Notes: generated from the letters alone by a model not told the origin. A stretch of DNA of 64,000 nucleotides from Sipunculus nudus (GCA_026874595.1 CM049317.1:64772118-64836117), one strand, 5' to 3'; counted from the stretch's first letter, positions 34,256 to 47,266 are shown. Made by a program: numbers and translations.

Positions 34256-36180
34256 TAAATAACAGGTATCAGCAATAAATTTTGATTTTTTAAATTTAAA
34301 ACATCACAATTCAGCTGCAAACATTGTGGTGGACACACATTTTAGATTGGACTTTTCAGACAAAGACATTTCGGCCAGGTTATTATTATAGGATTCCACA
34401 TAAAAGGGGGGTGATAATAGATTTTCATAAATTAATCATTTCAAAACTATACATCTTGTAACTGTCAGTGTATTAAATTACAACTTTTTAAAGCTCAGTA
34501 TTATAACTGTAACCAAGCATGTACACATGAAAAAAAAACACATGAAGGAAAACTAAGAGTTCATTAATAAAATTAATGCAGTCAATTTCAAATTAAAATA
34601 TGTAGTCTCATAAACATTTCAGTATAGCATAAGTTACCTTTGATATCTATTCCATTTTATTTTTTAAATGGGGTTCAAACAAAAGCTGCAATGATCAACA
34701 TTTATCTACTTTCTCACTAATCGCCTAGAACTCCAAATCTTTTCATGCATTACATGAAGGCAGCATGAACATATGTTTACAGTATAACTTATTCCAATCA
34801 TAAAGCTAATCAAGCATACAGTAACTCAGATGCTCCATCCAAGGGAATTATAGAACATTATGTATTGCAAAATGAACACAATAAATCAATAGTGTGTACA
34901 CTCAAAGTGCATTCACCCATATATACAACAAATAATTTTCTGTTACAAAGTATGATGGTAGGTATTTCAATGTACAACAAACTTTTAATGTAGATAATTT
35001 CAATATAATGAATTCCAAATTTAATCCTGCTACCCGTTAATTTCCATATAGCCATTTCTGCCATGGAAATTTTGAGCGAACCTGTGGGCTTATGCAATGG
35101 TGTGTCGTCCTCCGTCATCTGTATCTTAACCCATACTATCTTGAAAACAGCAGCATCTGGCATCACTTAATAACTACAGTTGTTTAGATGACTAATTTTT
35201 GCATAAAATTAAGTGATTTTTTAAAAGAATTTATAAGGGGTCGACAAACTTTTTTGAAATAAGACCCCATTGAACATTATTTAGTTCTCGAGTGGGCCCC
35301 TAAAACGGATTTTTAAAAAAATTATTTTTACTGAAATAGATACAAAATTTTATTCTGATTTTTTTAAGCTTAGCTGACTATAAGTGATCTGAGCTATAGT
35401 TGTGGCCCATTGTCCGTCGTCCGGATATCCCGCCGTAAGACTGTCACGTTTCGACACCATTGGACCTGTAAATCTGAAATTTGGCATACAGTTAGATGTC
35501 CCCTAAATCTCCTACCATGTCAAAAATTGGGTCAATAGGACTTCGTTCCTTTGAGATATTAATGAAAAAACTCATTTTTTATAGGAAATCTATTATCACA
35601 CTTCAGGACTGCCTAATATTAAAACCACTCATCTGGATTTCTCCATATTTACCATAAATATTCCTCTATATAGTTCCTATGTACATGCCAGAAATTAAGT
35701 CAGTATTTTTTAATTTAAAAAAGTTATGGGCCCAAACATAATTGACTTTGTAAAAAAATCAGGAAAGATATTTGGTCACTTAAGACCAAAATTTTTAAGT
35801 CAAACCTTTAATCCCAAATCTTCCAACTTGCACATTTTGCTGACCTGCATATAGGGGAAGAATCAGATTGATTTTTGGTTACAAGGTCAAATGTCAAGGT
35901 CTGAGGGAACATCTTTCCACATATATGTTTTCAGATGTTAATACCAGTTATTGTTTGAAATGTTGGTTTCAGTCTTGACTTCTATATGGCCCACCACAAA
36001 AGTAAGAACCCTTTTGATTCCGGGGGCATGTGGTCTAAGATCAAGGCTACAGGACCCTCTTCTTTAAAAAGGTTATGGATGTATTTTAAGCCAAATTTTA
36101 CAACCAAAACATTCCATCTTTCAGATATTGCTCACCTGTCAGTAGTGGAAAAAACTTAGGGATTTGGGCAGTCACATGGT
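34256..36180. other. No gene recognised; ordinary AT-rich DNA and possible dispersed repeat
   Basis: The segment from about 35385 (TGAGCTATAGTTGTGGCCCA, then a CGTCGTCCG stretch) has the look of a dispersed noncoding repeat, but no second copy lies in this window. Confidence 0.35.
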
Positions 36181-36189
36181 CAAAGGTCC

Positions 36190-37230
36190 AATTTACACAT
36201 TACCACTTGGTGAATTAGTACGACAGCATGGAATGAATTATCATTTTTATGCTGATGACAGTCAAATTTACGTATCATTTAAACCAGAATCAAAGGTTCC
36301 TATTTCTACCATTGAAAACATACTTGCATGACATAGGTGTTTGGATGTGTCAGAATCTGCTTAAACTCAATGCTGTTAAAACTGAGGTTCCGATTATCGG
36401 TACAAACCAGCAGAGGTAAAAAATTCAGTTGAAAACTCTTAACATATTTGACTCTGTAGTTGTGCCAACAGACAGTGCTAGAAACCTGGTGGTAGTGTTT
36501 GACCAAGGACTTTGTCTTGACAAGCATGTAAATAATATTTGTCGTTTGGCTTTTTACCACCTGCGTAATATAGCTAGGATAAAGAGTTTCCTAACTCAAG
36601 ATTCACTAATCACATTAATTCTTGCGTTCATCAGTTCAAGGATTGACTGTTCCAACTTTTTGCTATGTGGTCTTCCTAGCAAGTTACTGGACCGGCTACA
36701 GAGAGTGCAGAATGCAGCTGCTAGGCTTGAAGCTGGTGCCAAGAAGCGCGACCACATTACCCCAATACTTAAAGAACTCTATTGGCTCCCGGTGCGACAG
36801 CGCATTGATTTTAAAATTTTATTATTAGTATATAAAGCCATAAATGGTGAATCGCCTATTTACATTAGGAACCTCTTAACCTTTATGTTCCAGTCAGGCA
36901 GCTTAGGTCATCTGACCAAGGGCTTTTAGTGATCCCTAAAGCCCGAAGTGAGATGTGTCGTTTGAGAGCTTTCTCAGCTGTGGCACCAAGGTTGTGGAAT
37001 GAACTTCCGCACTCAATCAGAACTTCACCATCTTTAGCTTCTTTTAAAAAGAAATCTCAATACATACCTTTTTATATTAACTTTTGGTAGTTCTTAGAAA
37101 TTAGGGTTTTCTTTTAGGAATCTTTGCTTTAGTAGGAATCTACATTTTATGTTTAAGTAAAACTATGCTTTGTGTGTTGTAAAGTGCTTTTGATAACTAT
37201 TTTGTTGAATTAGCGCTATATAAATTAAAT
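36190..37230 (+). pseudogene. Non-LTR retrotransposon 3' end (reverse transcriptase C-terminal part), frame-broken
   Basis: Plus strand, read across several frames. Near 36240 is F-Y-A-D-D, the RT catalytic motif, in N-Y-H-F-Y-A-D-D-S-Q-I-Y. A stop follows at about 36329. The 36429-36929 frame then gives typical RT C-terminal sequence: D-R-L-Q-R-V-Q-N-A-A-A-R-L, then D-H-I-T-P-I-L-K-E-L-Y-W-L-P-V and K-I-L-L-L-V-Y-K-A-I-N-G. From 36930 another frame continues V-P-K-A-R-S-E-M-like to L-W-N-E-L-P. The 3' end GCGCTATATAAATTAAATATTATTATT matches CR1/L2-type tails. 5'-truncated and dead. Confidence 0.8.
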
Positions 37231-37279
37231 ATTATTATTCATTGTATTAATGGCTGATAACTCAAGTTTGAGTATTCAA

Positions 37280-37809
37280 CAGGCTTTGGTCAAGTACATG
37301 GTGTCTGTACTTCAGTACAAGAACAGGTACTTCAGCTTTTGACAAGTATTAGTACAAGTGCGGAAATTTTTAGGTGTACTTGAATACAAGTACAGGAATC
37401 TGTACTTAAGTACAAGTACAAGTACTTTATCATTTAAATAATTCAAATAAAGAAAAAGACACAAAATGTTCTGAATGTTCTTTTATTATGTATTCTAATC
37501 ATTTCAAGCACCAGGATTACAATATAAGCAGTTTATGACTGAGATCTAGCTGGCAACAAATTTCTATCAGTCTGTTATAGTGCTTAAGATATATATTCTA
37601 AAAACCACAAGCTTTCCTCATCCTGTGTTTATGGTTTGAAGATATGTTTCTTTTTTGTTTAAATCTTATACTTGACTAGTACTCTATTTTTTAAGTTCAT
37701 TTTTGGCAAGTATGAGTCTTTTAAAAGTGCAAAGTATAAGTACAAAGCAAGTACTTGGATATTTGTACTTAAGTACAATTACCAAGTACAAGTACTTGAC
37801 CCAAGCCTG
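37280..37809. mobile_element. Nonautonomous hAT-type DNA transposon, 530 bp, with 8-bp target duplication
   Basis: Left end CAGGCTTTGGTCAAGTAC and right end GTACTTGACCCAAGCCTG are inverted repeats (17 of 18 match). The 8-bp direct repeat GTATTCAA flanks the element exactly (37272-37279 and 37810-37817). CA...TG ends plus 8-bp duplications are hAT features. The subterminal regions are full of GTACTT/AAGTAC motifs. No transposase. Confidence 0.88.
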
Positions 37810-37817
37810 GTATTCAA

Positions 37818-38940
37818 GTAGGCTTCGATCAAACTGATCACTGGGCCCATATTTTGAAAAAGCTCATAAAGATATCCTTATAGACAAATTCAGCTTAGTG
37901 TTGAGACCCATGGGTCCCTAGTTAAATGTCAAAATTTGTTTTACATGGATTTATTGATGGAAAACTAATAATTTAACACAAAAGTTAGCATTTTTCCAGA
38001 CATTGCATCAGTTTTCCTCTTGTAATTACAATACTGTAAAACAAAATGATGACGCAAACCAAAAAACAGAGATTCAAAGTTAAACCATTCATTTGATTGA
38101 TTTATGATATAACATCATAAGTTTTTTTTTAATTATACTGTGTACCTGCCAATATTTATAATAAAATATCATTTTTCCAGCAAATAAAAGATTAAAAAAC
38201 ATGCATTTAATCATAGAGATACAGTGACATTGGACGCCATAGGGGATCCCAGTAATTACTCCATTCGATCTCCATGATTTAATAAATCCATAATAGGTAT
38301 ATAATGTGACTTCATTAACATTAGACTAATGACAAAGTATGACCATATGAGCAATGTGTACTAGATAACCTCTGTGGCTGGCACCAGTCTCAGATTACTA
38401 ATTACCCTGCTTCATCCAGCATCCATTCAGACATGCGGCCTCCTGATTGGCCAGACTAAGGAAAGCACAGTGTATGTTTATGGATAGCTAAAATAACCGT
38501 CAGCATATAACTGTGTGTGTGTCTGCGATACTCTTGGGAAATGATATTCTCGCAAGACCACTTAAGTAACAGTTACACAAAAGTACGTAAACTTTCTGCA
38601 GCCATAAAATGCTCAGCTTTCCCATTAAATTTGTGAGACTAACAATTTTTCGACATCAAATCAGTCTGATTTTCCTCTGACATGAAATGACATGTTAAAA
38701 CATGATTAACCATGTGAGGGTGTTTTTTTTTTCGGAGAAGACTTCAGTCCAGTATGGCTGCCACAGTTAAATTGTGGGGTGATCATTGGACCATGGGGAT
38801 TGATTTTAGCGGTTATTCTAATCCTTTATGTGCACACTCAGCTGATGTAAAAATAGCCTTTGTTCAACCGATCAAGATAGCTGAATCGTACACTAGTAAG
38901 GGATATACTGCTTTTCTCAGTGTTCAAATTACTGAGGTCA
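37818..38940. other. No gene recognised
   Basis: AT-rich sequence. Short plus-strand frames near 38754-39126 run into the tandem array and show no domain. Confidence 0.4.
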
Positions 38941-38944
38941 AATC

Positions 38945-39960
38945 ATAACCACTTGACCTGGAATCTTCTCACTTTACATCCAGAGAGGTCCATGAAAAGT
39001 CTTCTTGGAAACTTGAAATTAGGTCTCTGTTACCCATATTCTGCAAGCTATGGAGCTTGGAAGTACCCCCAGAATAATGAAAAATTTGATACGAAAGCTC
39101 AAATATCTAAACAACTAATGCAGTGATCACAATAATTCTTTGCATTGTTATTGATCATGGACTGTTTCATCAGTTTCTGCAGACTGGTGGGATCACCTGT
39201 ATTTTTTCGATTTTTTTTACAATTTTTTTTTCTCTACTTGAGACCTCAAAAGATGCTGTCATCTGTTTACAGGGCACAAATCGTGACCGCTGGACCTGGA
39301 ATCTTCTCACTTTACATCCAGAGAGGTCCATGGAAAGTCTTCTTTTGAAACCTGGAATTTGGTCACGGTTACCCATATTCTTCCAGTTACTGGGCTCCAA
39401 AGTACTCCCCGGAATAATGAAAAATTTGATACAAAAGCTCAAGTATCTGAAAAACTAAAGCATTGATCACCATAAAATTTGCATGGATATTAATCATGGA
39501 GTGTTTCATCAGTTTCTGCAGACTGGTGGCGCCACCTGTATTTTTTTTATTTTTATCAATTTTTTCTCTTTTTTTTAGACCTGCAATGAAACTGTCATCT
39601 GTTAACAGGGCACAAATCGTAACCGCTGGTCCTAGATTCCTCTAACTTGAAATCGAAGGAGGTTCATGAAAAGTCTCTGTGAAAACATGAAATTAGGTCT
39701 CTGTTACCAATATCCTTCGTAGTAAGTACCCCTCAGCATAATTAAAAATTTGATACAAAAGCTCAAGTATCTGAAAAACTTATGCAGTGATCTCTATGAT
39801 TCTTCGCAGGCATATTGATCATGGAGTGTTCCAACAGTTCCTGCAAACTGGTGGTGCCACCTATATTTTTTTCAAATTTTTAGGCATTTTTTCCATTTAT
39901 GAGACCTTCAAATGAAGTTGTCTTCTGTCCAAAAACCCACTTCTGTCCCACTGAAACCCA
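38945..39960. repeat. Tandem array, unit about 330 bp, roughly three copies
   Basis: Landmarks repeat at about 39124, 39464 and 39787 (TGATCxCx...ATxxATCATGGA) with TTTCATCAGTTTCTGCAGAC, a T-rich run, and CACAAATCGTxACCGCTGG between them. Periods are about 340 and 325 bp. A dispersed relative lies at 18695-18945. Confidence 0.8.
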
Positions 39961-41796
39961 TTCCTAAGGACTCTTCACCATATTCATAATTTGTTTGCAC
40001 TCTGGCAGTCATTTTGCTCATTGTTCAACACTCCTTGAATTCAGCTGAGCGTCTTGGCCCATGGGCCACTTGTTCACAATTATCTCTACATAAAACAAAC
40101 TTGGCAAACAAGTGGCCATTGTTTATCCTCCTTGGATATGAATATGAAGTACTTGCATTTGCAATTGCATCGGTGGTGACATCTTACTATAGCCATGTAC
40201 ACTACTTGTGTAATTCACTGATTAAGTATTAATGTGATGCACAATAGACAAGACAGTATTATTTTCAGGTTGATGCAGACCATTTGAGCTGATTATTATA
40301 TACAAATGACAGCATATTGAGAGACAATCTCGGTGTGTGAATTGTTCTTACTTTAGTTTAATACCATGAACCGGAACTCTTGGTCCGTCCGTTTATTTAA
40401 AGCCTGTCATTAGGATAATAAAAAAAAGTTGAGGCCCTGGATATTTAAAGTTGTAATGATAACAATCTATTCATCATTTAAATATACTCATAATAGAAAA
40501 GTATATCCTTTTTAATCAAATAAATGACTTAAAACAAATCATTTTGGAGGAAGAGACTGCAGTTCTCATAATTTAAAAGTACAAAAATGTTAAATGTTAT
40601 GATTTCTTTCTTTTTTTTATACCAATCATTCTCAACGGGTATCTTTTATTTTAACATGGGACCACAATAGATAATAATTCTTACATTTGCTCTATTTTCC
40701 AGACATACCTTTTTCAATATGGTGGATCACAAATCATAGATCAAGTAAACATATATAGTATCCAGAATACATACTCAACATTTTAAAGTGTACATTTCCA
40801 TAAAATAAACTTCATATTAAAATTTTTTAAATTAACATTTTAATTAACACCCTCCACATTACTATTATAAACCTTTAACTACCAGTTATTAGTTAACATC
40901 TGCAATAAATATACGTTTTACCATAACCATATCTCTTATATTAATAAATATTTATCATGAATCGGTTAATTATAAACATAATAAGAACAGCTATTTGTTT
41001 GAATGTGTGTTTTGTAACATGCTTGGAAAAATGAAATGAAACCATGATTATTCGCAATTAATTTACCCACCATATATCCCATAATACACTATTTAATTAT
41101 CGGACAAAGAAACATCATTTGAGATAAATGCTGTCCTACATAAACATAAAGTAATCGGGTTTTGTCAGTGTAACCATTAACTTCGTGCTTAATGCGTTTA
41201 TTCAGCTTTGTAATTATTGCCATAATAGACTGGTTAATTAGATTATTCAACTGTGTGTTTAGCTTCGTTTTGTGCAAGTATTAATATAAAGGGAGCAAAT
41301 CCCTAATACATAAAGGTTCAGGCTTTTGGTAAGGTTACTCGTCCTTGTGTAATCATACAGCACCCTGGAACCTTACATTTTAACAGTCACAGGCATCAAC
41401 ATAATATCTCTTTGTGTACGGCATACAATGAATGAAATTGTAGTATTTCTGATGGGCGTTCTCTGTTCTCTGTCGAAGTGAAGGCGCAGGTATGTTACTC
41501 ATGTTAGTTATGTAACGCTAAAGATCCAATTCCCATGTTCGACCAATGATACATTACACTGAAGTCAGTTTTCACTTTAATGCATATATATCTCGCATTT
41601 TGGCATTAACAGTAATAAAAAGTAAAAGATGATTCAGCTCAACATACATTTAAGCACAATTTGACTTACCTATGCCAACAGAAGCTTATACCCCATATAC
41701 ATACAGCTGCCATACACTGTAAATATCATAGATATAGCAAACATTTGTAATTATACAAGCAAGACTGGGTTCAGTGACAACCATTATATATATATA

Positions 41797-42795
41797 CAGT
41801 AGAGCGCCGTTTTTCCGAAAGCGTCGGGGGACAAGGTTTTTGTTCGTAAATACGAACATTCTGAAATGCGGACAAGGGTCTAGCAGCAAGTTCTTACTAC
41901 AGCTAAGGATTAACTTAATACCATTTTACCCGAGGAAGACGGCTTTTCTTTTCGATCTTCGTAATCGACGACCAGAACATATAAAAGATATTGGATTTAT
42001 TGCTGAGCATAATTGGCTAAGATCTGTCTGACCTTCTTTTAGGATACGTGAGTGCCCTTCTTACATCATATTCACCGAAGGGAAAGGTCAAATGAAAACG
42101 CCATTGGTGAAGCTCTGTTAGTTTCTTTAATAGCCATCTTTAATAGCCAGCATAAGGCCGTCCGTTTTCTTTTCTTTGACTCCATATCTCTGGTAAGTGA
42201 CAGCAGGACGATCGTGTGATAGTTGTGTTCTTCTTGACAGTAATAGTAAATGATGAATAAGCTGAATAACAGCGAGTTTAAGTAGATGACACAAATGCTC
42301 TTGGGATTGAACTGCTCATTGTATGGCCAGGCCCGCAGGCTGTGGCCTCGCACCTCAACATGCTCGAGCTCAGGCGTTTAATGAATGATACCACACCCAT
42401 GCTGATGCTCAGTTATTTGGCCTGACATCCTATCCCAGGCCGACGAACTATGCCTGCTTGAGTACAAACGAGATGTGGTTGATAACACACAAGTGCTCTT
42501 AGATAAACTGCTCAGTCGCTTGCTAGGGGTAGAGGGAGCTGAGCGTTTCGGGGCTAGCTGTAGTTTTCACACCTTTGCCCCGGCGACAAGATCGGCCCAT
42601 AACTAATTAATTAGGGTCACCACTGGGCTTAAACACAAGACTGCAGGCCTTGTGACTCGTAATTACAAATATTCATTTTAGGTATATACATACTTGAAAT
42701 ATATTTCGGAAATACGAATAAATTTTCGGTTCCCCATTTTAATTTTCAGAGAAACGAATTTTCGGAAATTCGGCATTCGGAAATACGGCGCTCTA

Positions 42796-42798
<3 letters not shown>
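41797..42798. mobile_element. Pogo-like nonautonomous DNA transposon, copy 2 (1002 bp)
   Basis: Same termini, TA flanks and insertion site as 30557-31569, with small indels. It lies in intron 1 of pseudogene F. Confidence 0.75.
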
Positions 42799-42857
<59 letters not shown>

Positions 42858-42893
42858 GTGTGTGTGAGAGGGTGTGTGTGTGTGTGTGTAGTG
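42799..42893. repeat. (TA)n then (GT)n microsatellite
   Basis: A TA run to about 42853, followed by GT repeats. Confidence 0.9.
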
Positions 42894-44499
42894 TATTGAT
42901 CACCCCGCATTGAATCAACATTCCTTACACGTACCGAGGAGGGTTCCCTGGATTATATATCAATTGATATCCGAAAAAGATACTCATTTGATAACAATAG
43001 AATAGAACCTTTTATTTTTTGCAGTCATTTATACATGTGTTAACAGAAAATAGTTTTCGATAATATTATAAATTTGTCCCTTAAACTCTGACTTTGAACT
43101 AACTATATATATATTTTTACGTCAGAACTGCCTTTGCAACATTTAACTAATAACATGACCAGAAGAGAAGCGGATGAATTTTGCAGTTCACGAAACGGAA
43201 CACTTCCTGGTGAGGTCAGCATGTCCTGGTTACAGAAACTGCAGATTCTGCATCCATTCAATCTATCCTACCAGGATTCTTTCATCTGGACAACTTTGAA
43301 TAGAATTCAGTTTGATGTGTGGAAAACAACATATGGGAAGTTTTCTGGTATGTGAACAAATATTCTTGCAAGAAACTTACCTCACGCTGAGATAGACCAA
43401 AGTATTGATATAATTTATAATCAGTAATACTAATTTATTCTACTTGACAAATTTCTCTCGCAGATACAAGCATTGATCAAGGAACACGTGAGGATAATAA
43501 CTGTGGTGCTTTCTGGATATCTAGCGCTGTCCACCATGGTATAAAGTTGCCTAACTGCCTTTCCCAACTTCATAATTACGTGTGCCATTATCCAGGTAAA
43601 ATTTGCCAAACATGTTCATTGTGTTAACAGAAACCGGTACAGGTGGCTATAACCTATTCTTAATGATTAACTGTGATGACTGAATTTATATTACCGAATC
43701 ATCAGTCTAACCTTTTCATCTGTAATGTTAAGGTCCGTTTCATTCATTTACCGCGAGACCCTAAATTCTGAACTAATATAAGATTTCAGAAGTATCGTTT
43801 ATGTAATAACTTTGAGACAAGATCGGATTTAAGACCGCTGCAAAGGAAATGTTTTAATTTTTCGATGATTTCTTTCTATGAAGGAAGACATTTATGCTCA
43901 TAGGTTATTCTTAATTAGATTATCACCGTTGGTCACATGGTATTCAGGTGTTTAGGAATTATATTTTCAGTTTGTAATAGGTGTCCGAATTGGAACTGTA
44001 TTATGATAGGAAAACAACGGTGCGTTAAACTTGAATTTGGAAATATCAACTGGTTCCCGGCCAGGGTAGAGTGCAACGAAAAAGGCGGTGATCTCTGGGT
44101 TCCCAAAGCCAGAGAAACTAAAGCAGTAAAAACACTGATGTCATCACAGTCATCACCTGTAAATGAAGCCTGGATAGGCTTGTACAAGGAAAATTGGGTT
44201 TACAAAATATCCTATAAAAGTAATTAATTCCAATGTTTACATGTGTTATAGATATCCATATATGAAATGTCTCATAAAGGAATAAAAAAATGTCAGACGG
44301 CTTAATTTTATAACGTAATTTTTATGGTTTCTTGGGAGTAGAACAAAAGAAAATGTAGGTTTTGTAAAATAAATAAACAAAGTAGGTCTTACTATACGTT
44401 GTATTGTGATGTAGACTGAGCTTGTCTGTTTACGTTGGTACTATTTTTTCTTTTACTTCTTACTTTTCTTTTTACTTTGGTTCTAATTCTTCTTTTACT

Positions 44500-44590
44500 T
44501 AATATAAATATAAATCTATTGAAAATATTAATCTTAAACGTGAGAGGTTTACCTCATATAATAGCAGGTTATAGCTTAAAAATTCCCTGA
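44500..44590 (+). pseudogene. Remnant of a non-LTR endonuclease start (in F)
   Basis: Reads L-L-K-I-L-I-L-N-V-R-G-L-P-H, like the I-L-T-L-N-V-R-G-F start of the endonuclease at 56687. Present at the same place in gene G (62240-62335), so the insertion predates the F/G duplication. Confidence 0.4.
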
Positions 44591-44909
44591 TACCCTTTTG
44601 TTTCGATACACTTGCATAAATTATCACATTTCTGGGAACTCTTTATGTGTAAATTACCAATAGTTATTTAAGACATTTGCTTTGTTAAAAAAAAAGTAAT
44701 ATTAACATTTTTTTCGAAGGTAACTTTTTCTTAATTTAAGATTTCGAGTCTTCATATGAAATAAAAGGAAAACATAGCAAATAAGCCTGCATGTCAGGCG
44801 TAGATATATGATCACTTTTATATATGAAAATATCAACTATATTTGCTAGACTATTTTTGGTAAGATTTGTTTCCCGTCTACTGCTTAGAGCTTAGTACGG
44901 TGATTACAG

Positions 44910-44972
44910 ATGTTTCCCGACCTGCGACAGTTTCGATGAGAACCCAGTCTTCATTTGTAGAATTGCTCAGAG
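44910..44972 (+). other. Possible stalk exon (63 bp) in F; donor lost in G
   Basis: Acceptor GATTACAG then 63 bases open in phase 1 (D-V-S-R-P-A-T-V-S-M-R-T-Q-S-S-F-V-E-L-L-R) then donor G|GTACCT. In gene G the same segment (62662-62724) ends G|ATACCT, with no GT. Length and phase allow skipping without a frameshift. Unproven. Confidence 0.3.
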
Positions 44973-46450
44973 GTACCTTCACATTTCCATTCATTTTATA
45001 TAATTTTGCATGCTAGGATTAACACACAAAAATTCATTGCATACATTTAGACCTCCTATGCTTTTTATAACTCGTAGGAACGTACCTGTTTTATATGTCT
45101 TGAAATTATCCAACAAATACTCAAACCGAATCCTGTAAGATGTGTATGTTCTGATAAAAATTCCATCCATACTGGTTATGCTGTCAGTGATCTTATTTTC
45201 ATCTTAAAATTAAGAGATGGCTATATTTTAATAACAAAATATACCTGATAGTTTCAATGTCACTTATCCTATTTTAATAGCGGTTTAAATGGTAGATGTG
45301 GTAAGTAAGTTTGTGTGGTATTTCACATTTTAGTACAGAACACATATACTACATTTTTGGAGCCGGTTCCGTGGTTTCGCTTCTCTTAGGCTTTCTGATT
45401 GGTGCCTTAAGTCAGAGAAAAAATGGAAAACCAATAAATCAGTAAGAATTTTCCCTAAATAATTTAAATTCTGATTGTGTACTCTATTTTATCGCTTATT
45501 CATACACCTGTGGAGTCATACGGTGAATATATAATTATTAACAGAATCATTTTCTTTACAAATGCAATTAATCTTGATTCAAACATTTCTAATATCGGAG
45601 TATATGGAATAATGCGTGATGTGATCCTTTTTTCTGGACTCTAATGTGTTCAATTATGGTAACTCAAGTATTTTAATATAACTTAACAAGGCGAGACGAC
45701 AAGATGAAAGAAGGGGACACAACACACACAGAGACTGCTCATACAAGCTTATTTACCGAGGCGAGCTATTATGCCGAAATCAAAAGTAATAAAAGAAACA
45801 TGGATCCATACCCTCAGAAGCAGAATGAAACAGATATTGGCGATGTCGGATTAAGATTTGATAATACTGCATCAGATGATCTACCGTTTCCTGCCCACTG
45901 TTACTATGCAGTAGCTCAAGCGGATCTACCCTCGACTGAACGAACCAGCGGTACTTATGAAGCTGTTTGGAATAGTTTCTCTCAGGTATAAGGAAATGCA
46001 TCAAACATCCACGCGAGGACGTATACCTTAAAACTATACGTTACAGGTTAAAAAAATAACTATTCAGAATCATGGACTAGTGTCTCTAAGAATTCAATGC
46101 ATACCAGCCCGAGTTGTGATATATATATACAGCTATGAAGTGGATGCATAATGCTGATTCCAGAAATGATATATTCCTGGTAAAACCTTTGTGTCATTTA
46201 TCATGCTCATATCCTTATCCAATATACCCGGAGAGTTTTTTTTTCAATTTTTTTCCCAAACTGCTCCATTATGATAAAAAAATGAGCATTCGTATCTAAC
46301 TCATAAGAATGGCAAACATGATGTGCGTTATATTAGAACCTGAATGATATGCCCTTTTGTATAAAATAAATGAGTTCTATATATTGTAAATAATGGTCAC
46401 GGTTTTTATAGAGTATTTCCAATATTTATTTTTTATATAATTTCTACATA

Positions 46451-47178
46451 TAGCCTTAGTAGTACGCTCATCACACCCTGTTTTTTTTACATTTATTTAT
46501 ATCGCTGTTTTGTATAGCAAGATTCAACAACGGGCCGCACAGGGCAAAGACGTAATCAGACTGAGGGGAGAGCGTGCTATTGTATTGTGCATAAAGCTCC
46601 AAATACCGATACTCTCGTGTATGCAGGCAGTAAACGACTGTCTGCTTGACACACTGCAGGTTAACAACCAGTGCCCCCTAGCGTCCAACCGGACCTACTC
46701 ATTTATTCAACACAGCTGTGTGTGCACTGTGCATAATATTTTTAATTGCCGATCATCATGATACTTATTAATTATCATATCTATTATGCCGTGTTAAAAA
46801 ACACATTACAGAAATTGCTGCATTCGATAGTACAGTTTGCATTAGAATTTAATCTTGAATCAACTGACTTGTCGAACGATATAAGGGAAATGTACACAGG
46901 GTATTTCAGTCATTGATAAACGTCAAATTTTGTTTCCTTGTATGTATGTACGTTCTGGTACCAAACAGTTTTAACCTTGTATTTATTCAATGATTATATA
47001 AATTAATTAGAGTCCATAGCATATATGATCCAACAAGGTGGGGAGAGTCAGTTTGGTACGTTGGGCTTCCAACTGCGCCAGCCAGTCGTTTATCACCTCC
47101 ATCTACACGAGAAACTTCATAAGTGATATCCCCTACTGTAAACATGCGACACTCGCTCTTGATTAACATTAAAATTCG
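46451..47178. other. No gene recognised
   Basis: A 60-codon minus-strand frame at 47169-46987 ends TGAATAAA and has mixed composition, but no recognisable domain. The plus-strand frame at 46510-46761 looks random. Confidence 0.35.
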
Positions 47179-47263
47179 TTATAAGTCAGTGTATTTATCA
47201 TTATAATACGAGATCCGAATACAAATTATTAATCCAAACGTTGTACTGATCATGATTTTTGTA

Positions 47264-47266
<3 letters not shown>

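Larger units (their letters stand above)
41428..45991 (+). pseudogene. Gene F: broken copy of the tandem-CTLD membrane receptor
   Basis: Exons matching gene G: 41428-41489 (signal), 43126-43347 and 43464-43595 (CTLD1), 43971-44219 (CTLD2 first half), 45339-45441 (transmembrane) and 45691-45991 (tail). Lesions: the signal exon has a +1 insertion near 41467 relative to G, giving an in-frame TGA at 41479-41481. The exon for the second half of CTLD2 (G 61696-61854) is missing, with about 600 bp absent at a junction near 44286. CTLD1, the CTLD2 first half, the membrane helix and the tail remain open and almost identical to G, including S-Y-Y-A-E-I. CTLD1 here keeps G-A-F-W-I where G has G-A-F-R-I. 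A transcript skipping the gap would stay in phase, but needs another signal exon, for example the intact one at 30204. Confidence 0.82.
40159..46450 (+). repeat. Segmental duplicate 2 of the G-type locus
   Basis: Matches 28949-31655 for its first 2.7 kb and 58440-64000 for most of its length, coding and noncoding alike. The match with gene G continues to the right edge of the window. The high similarity of introns and flanks points to recent duplication or ongoing gene conversion. Confidence 0.88.

Noticed and set aside
39123-39458. 111-codon frame in the tandem array
   Set aside because: The adjacent units of the same array do not keep the frame; no domain.
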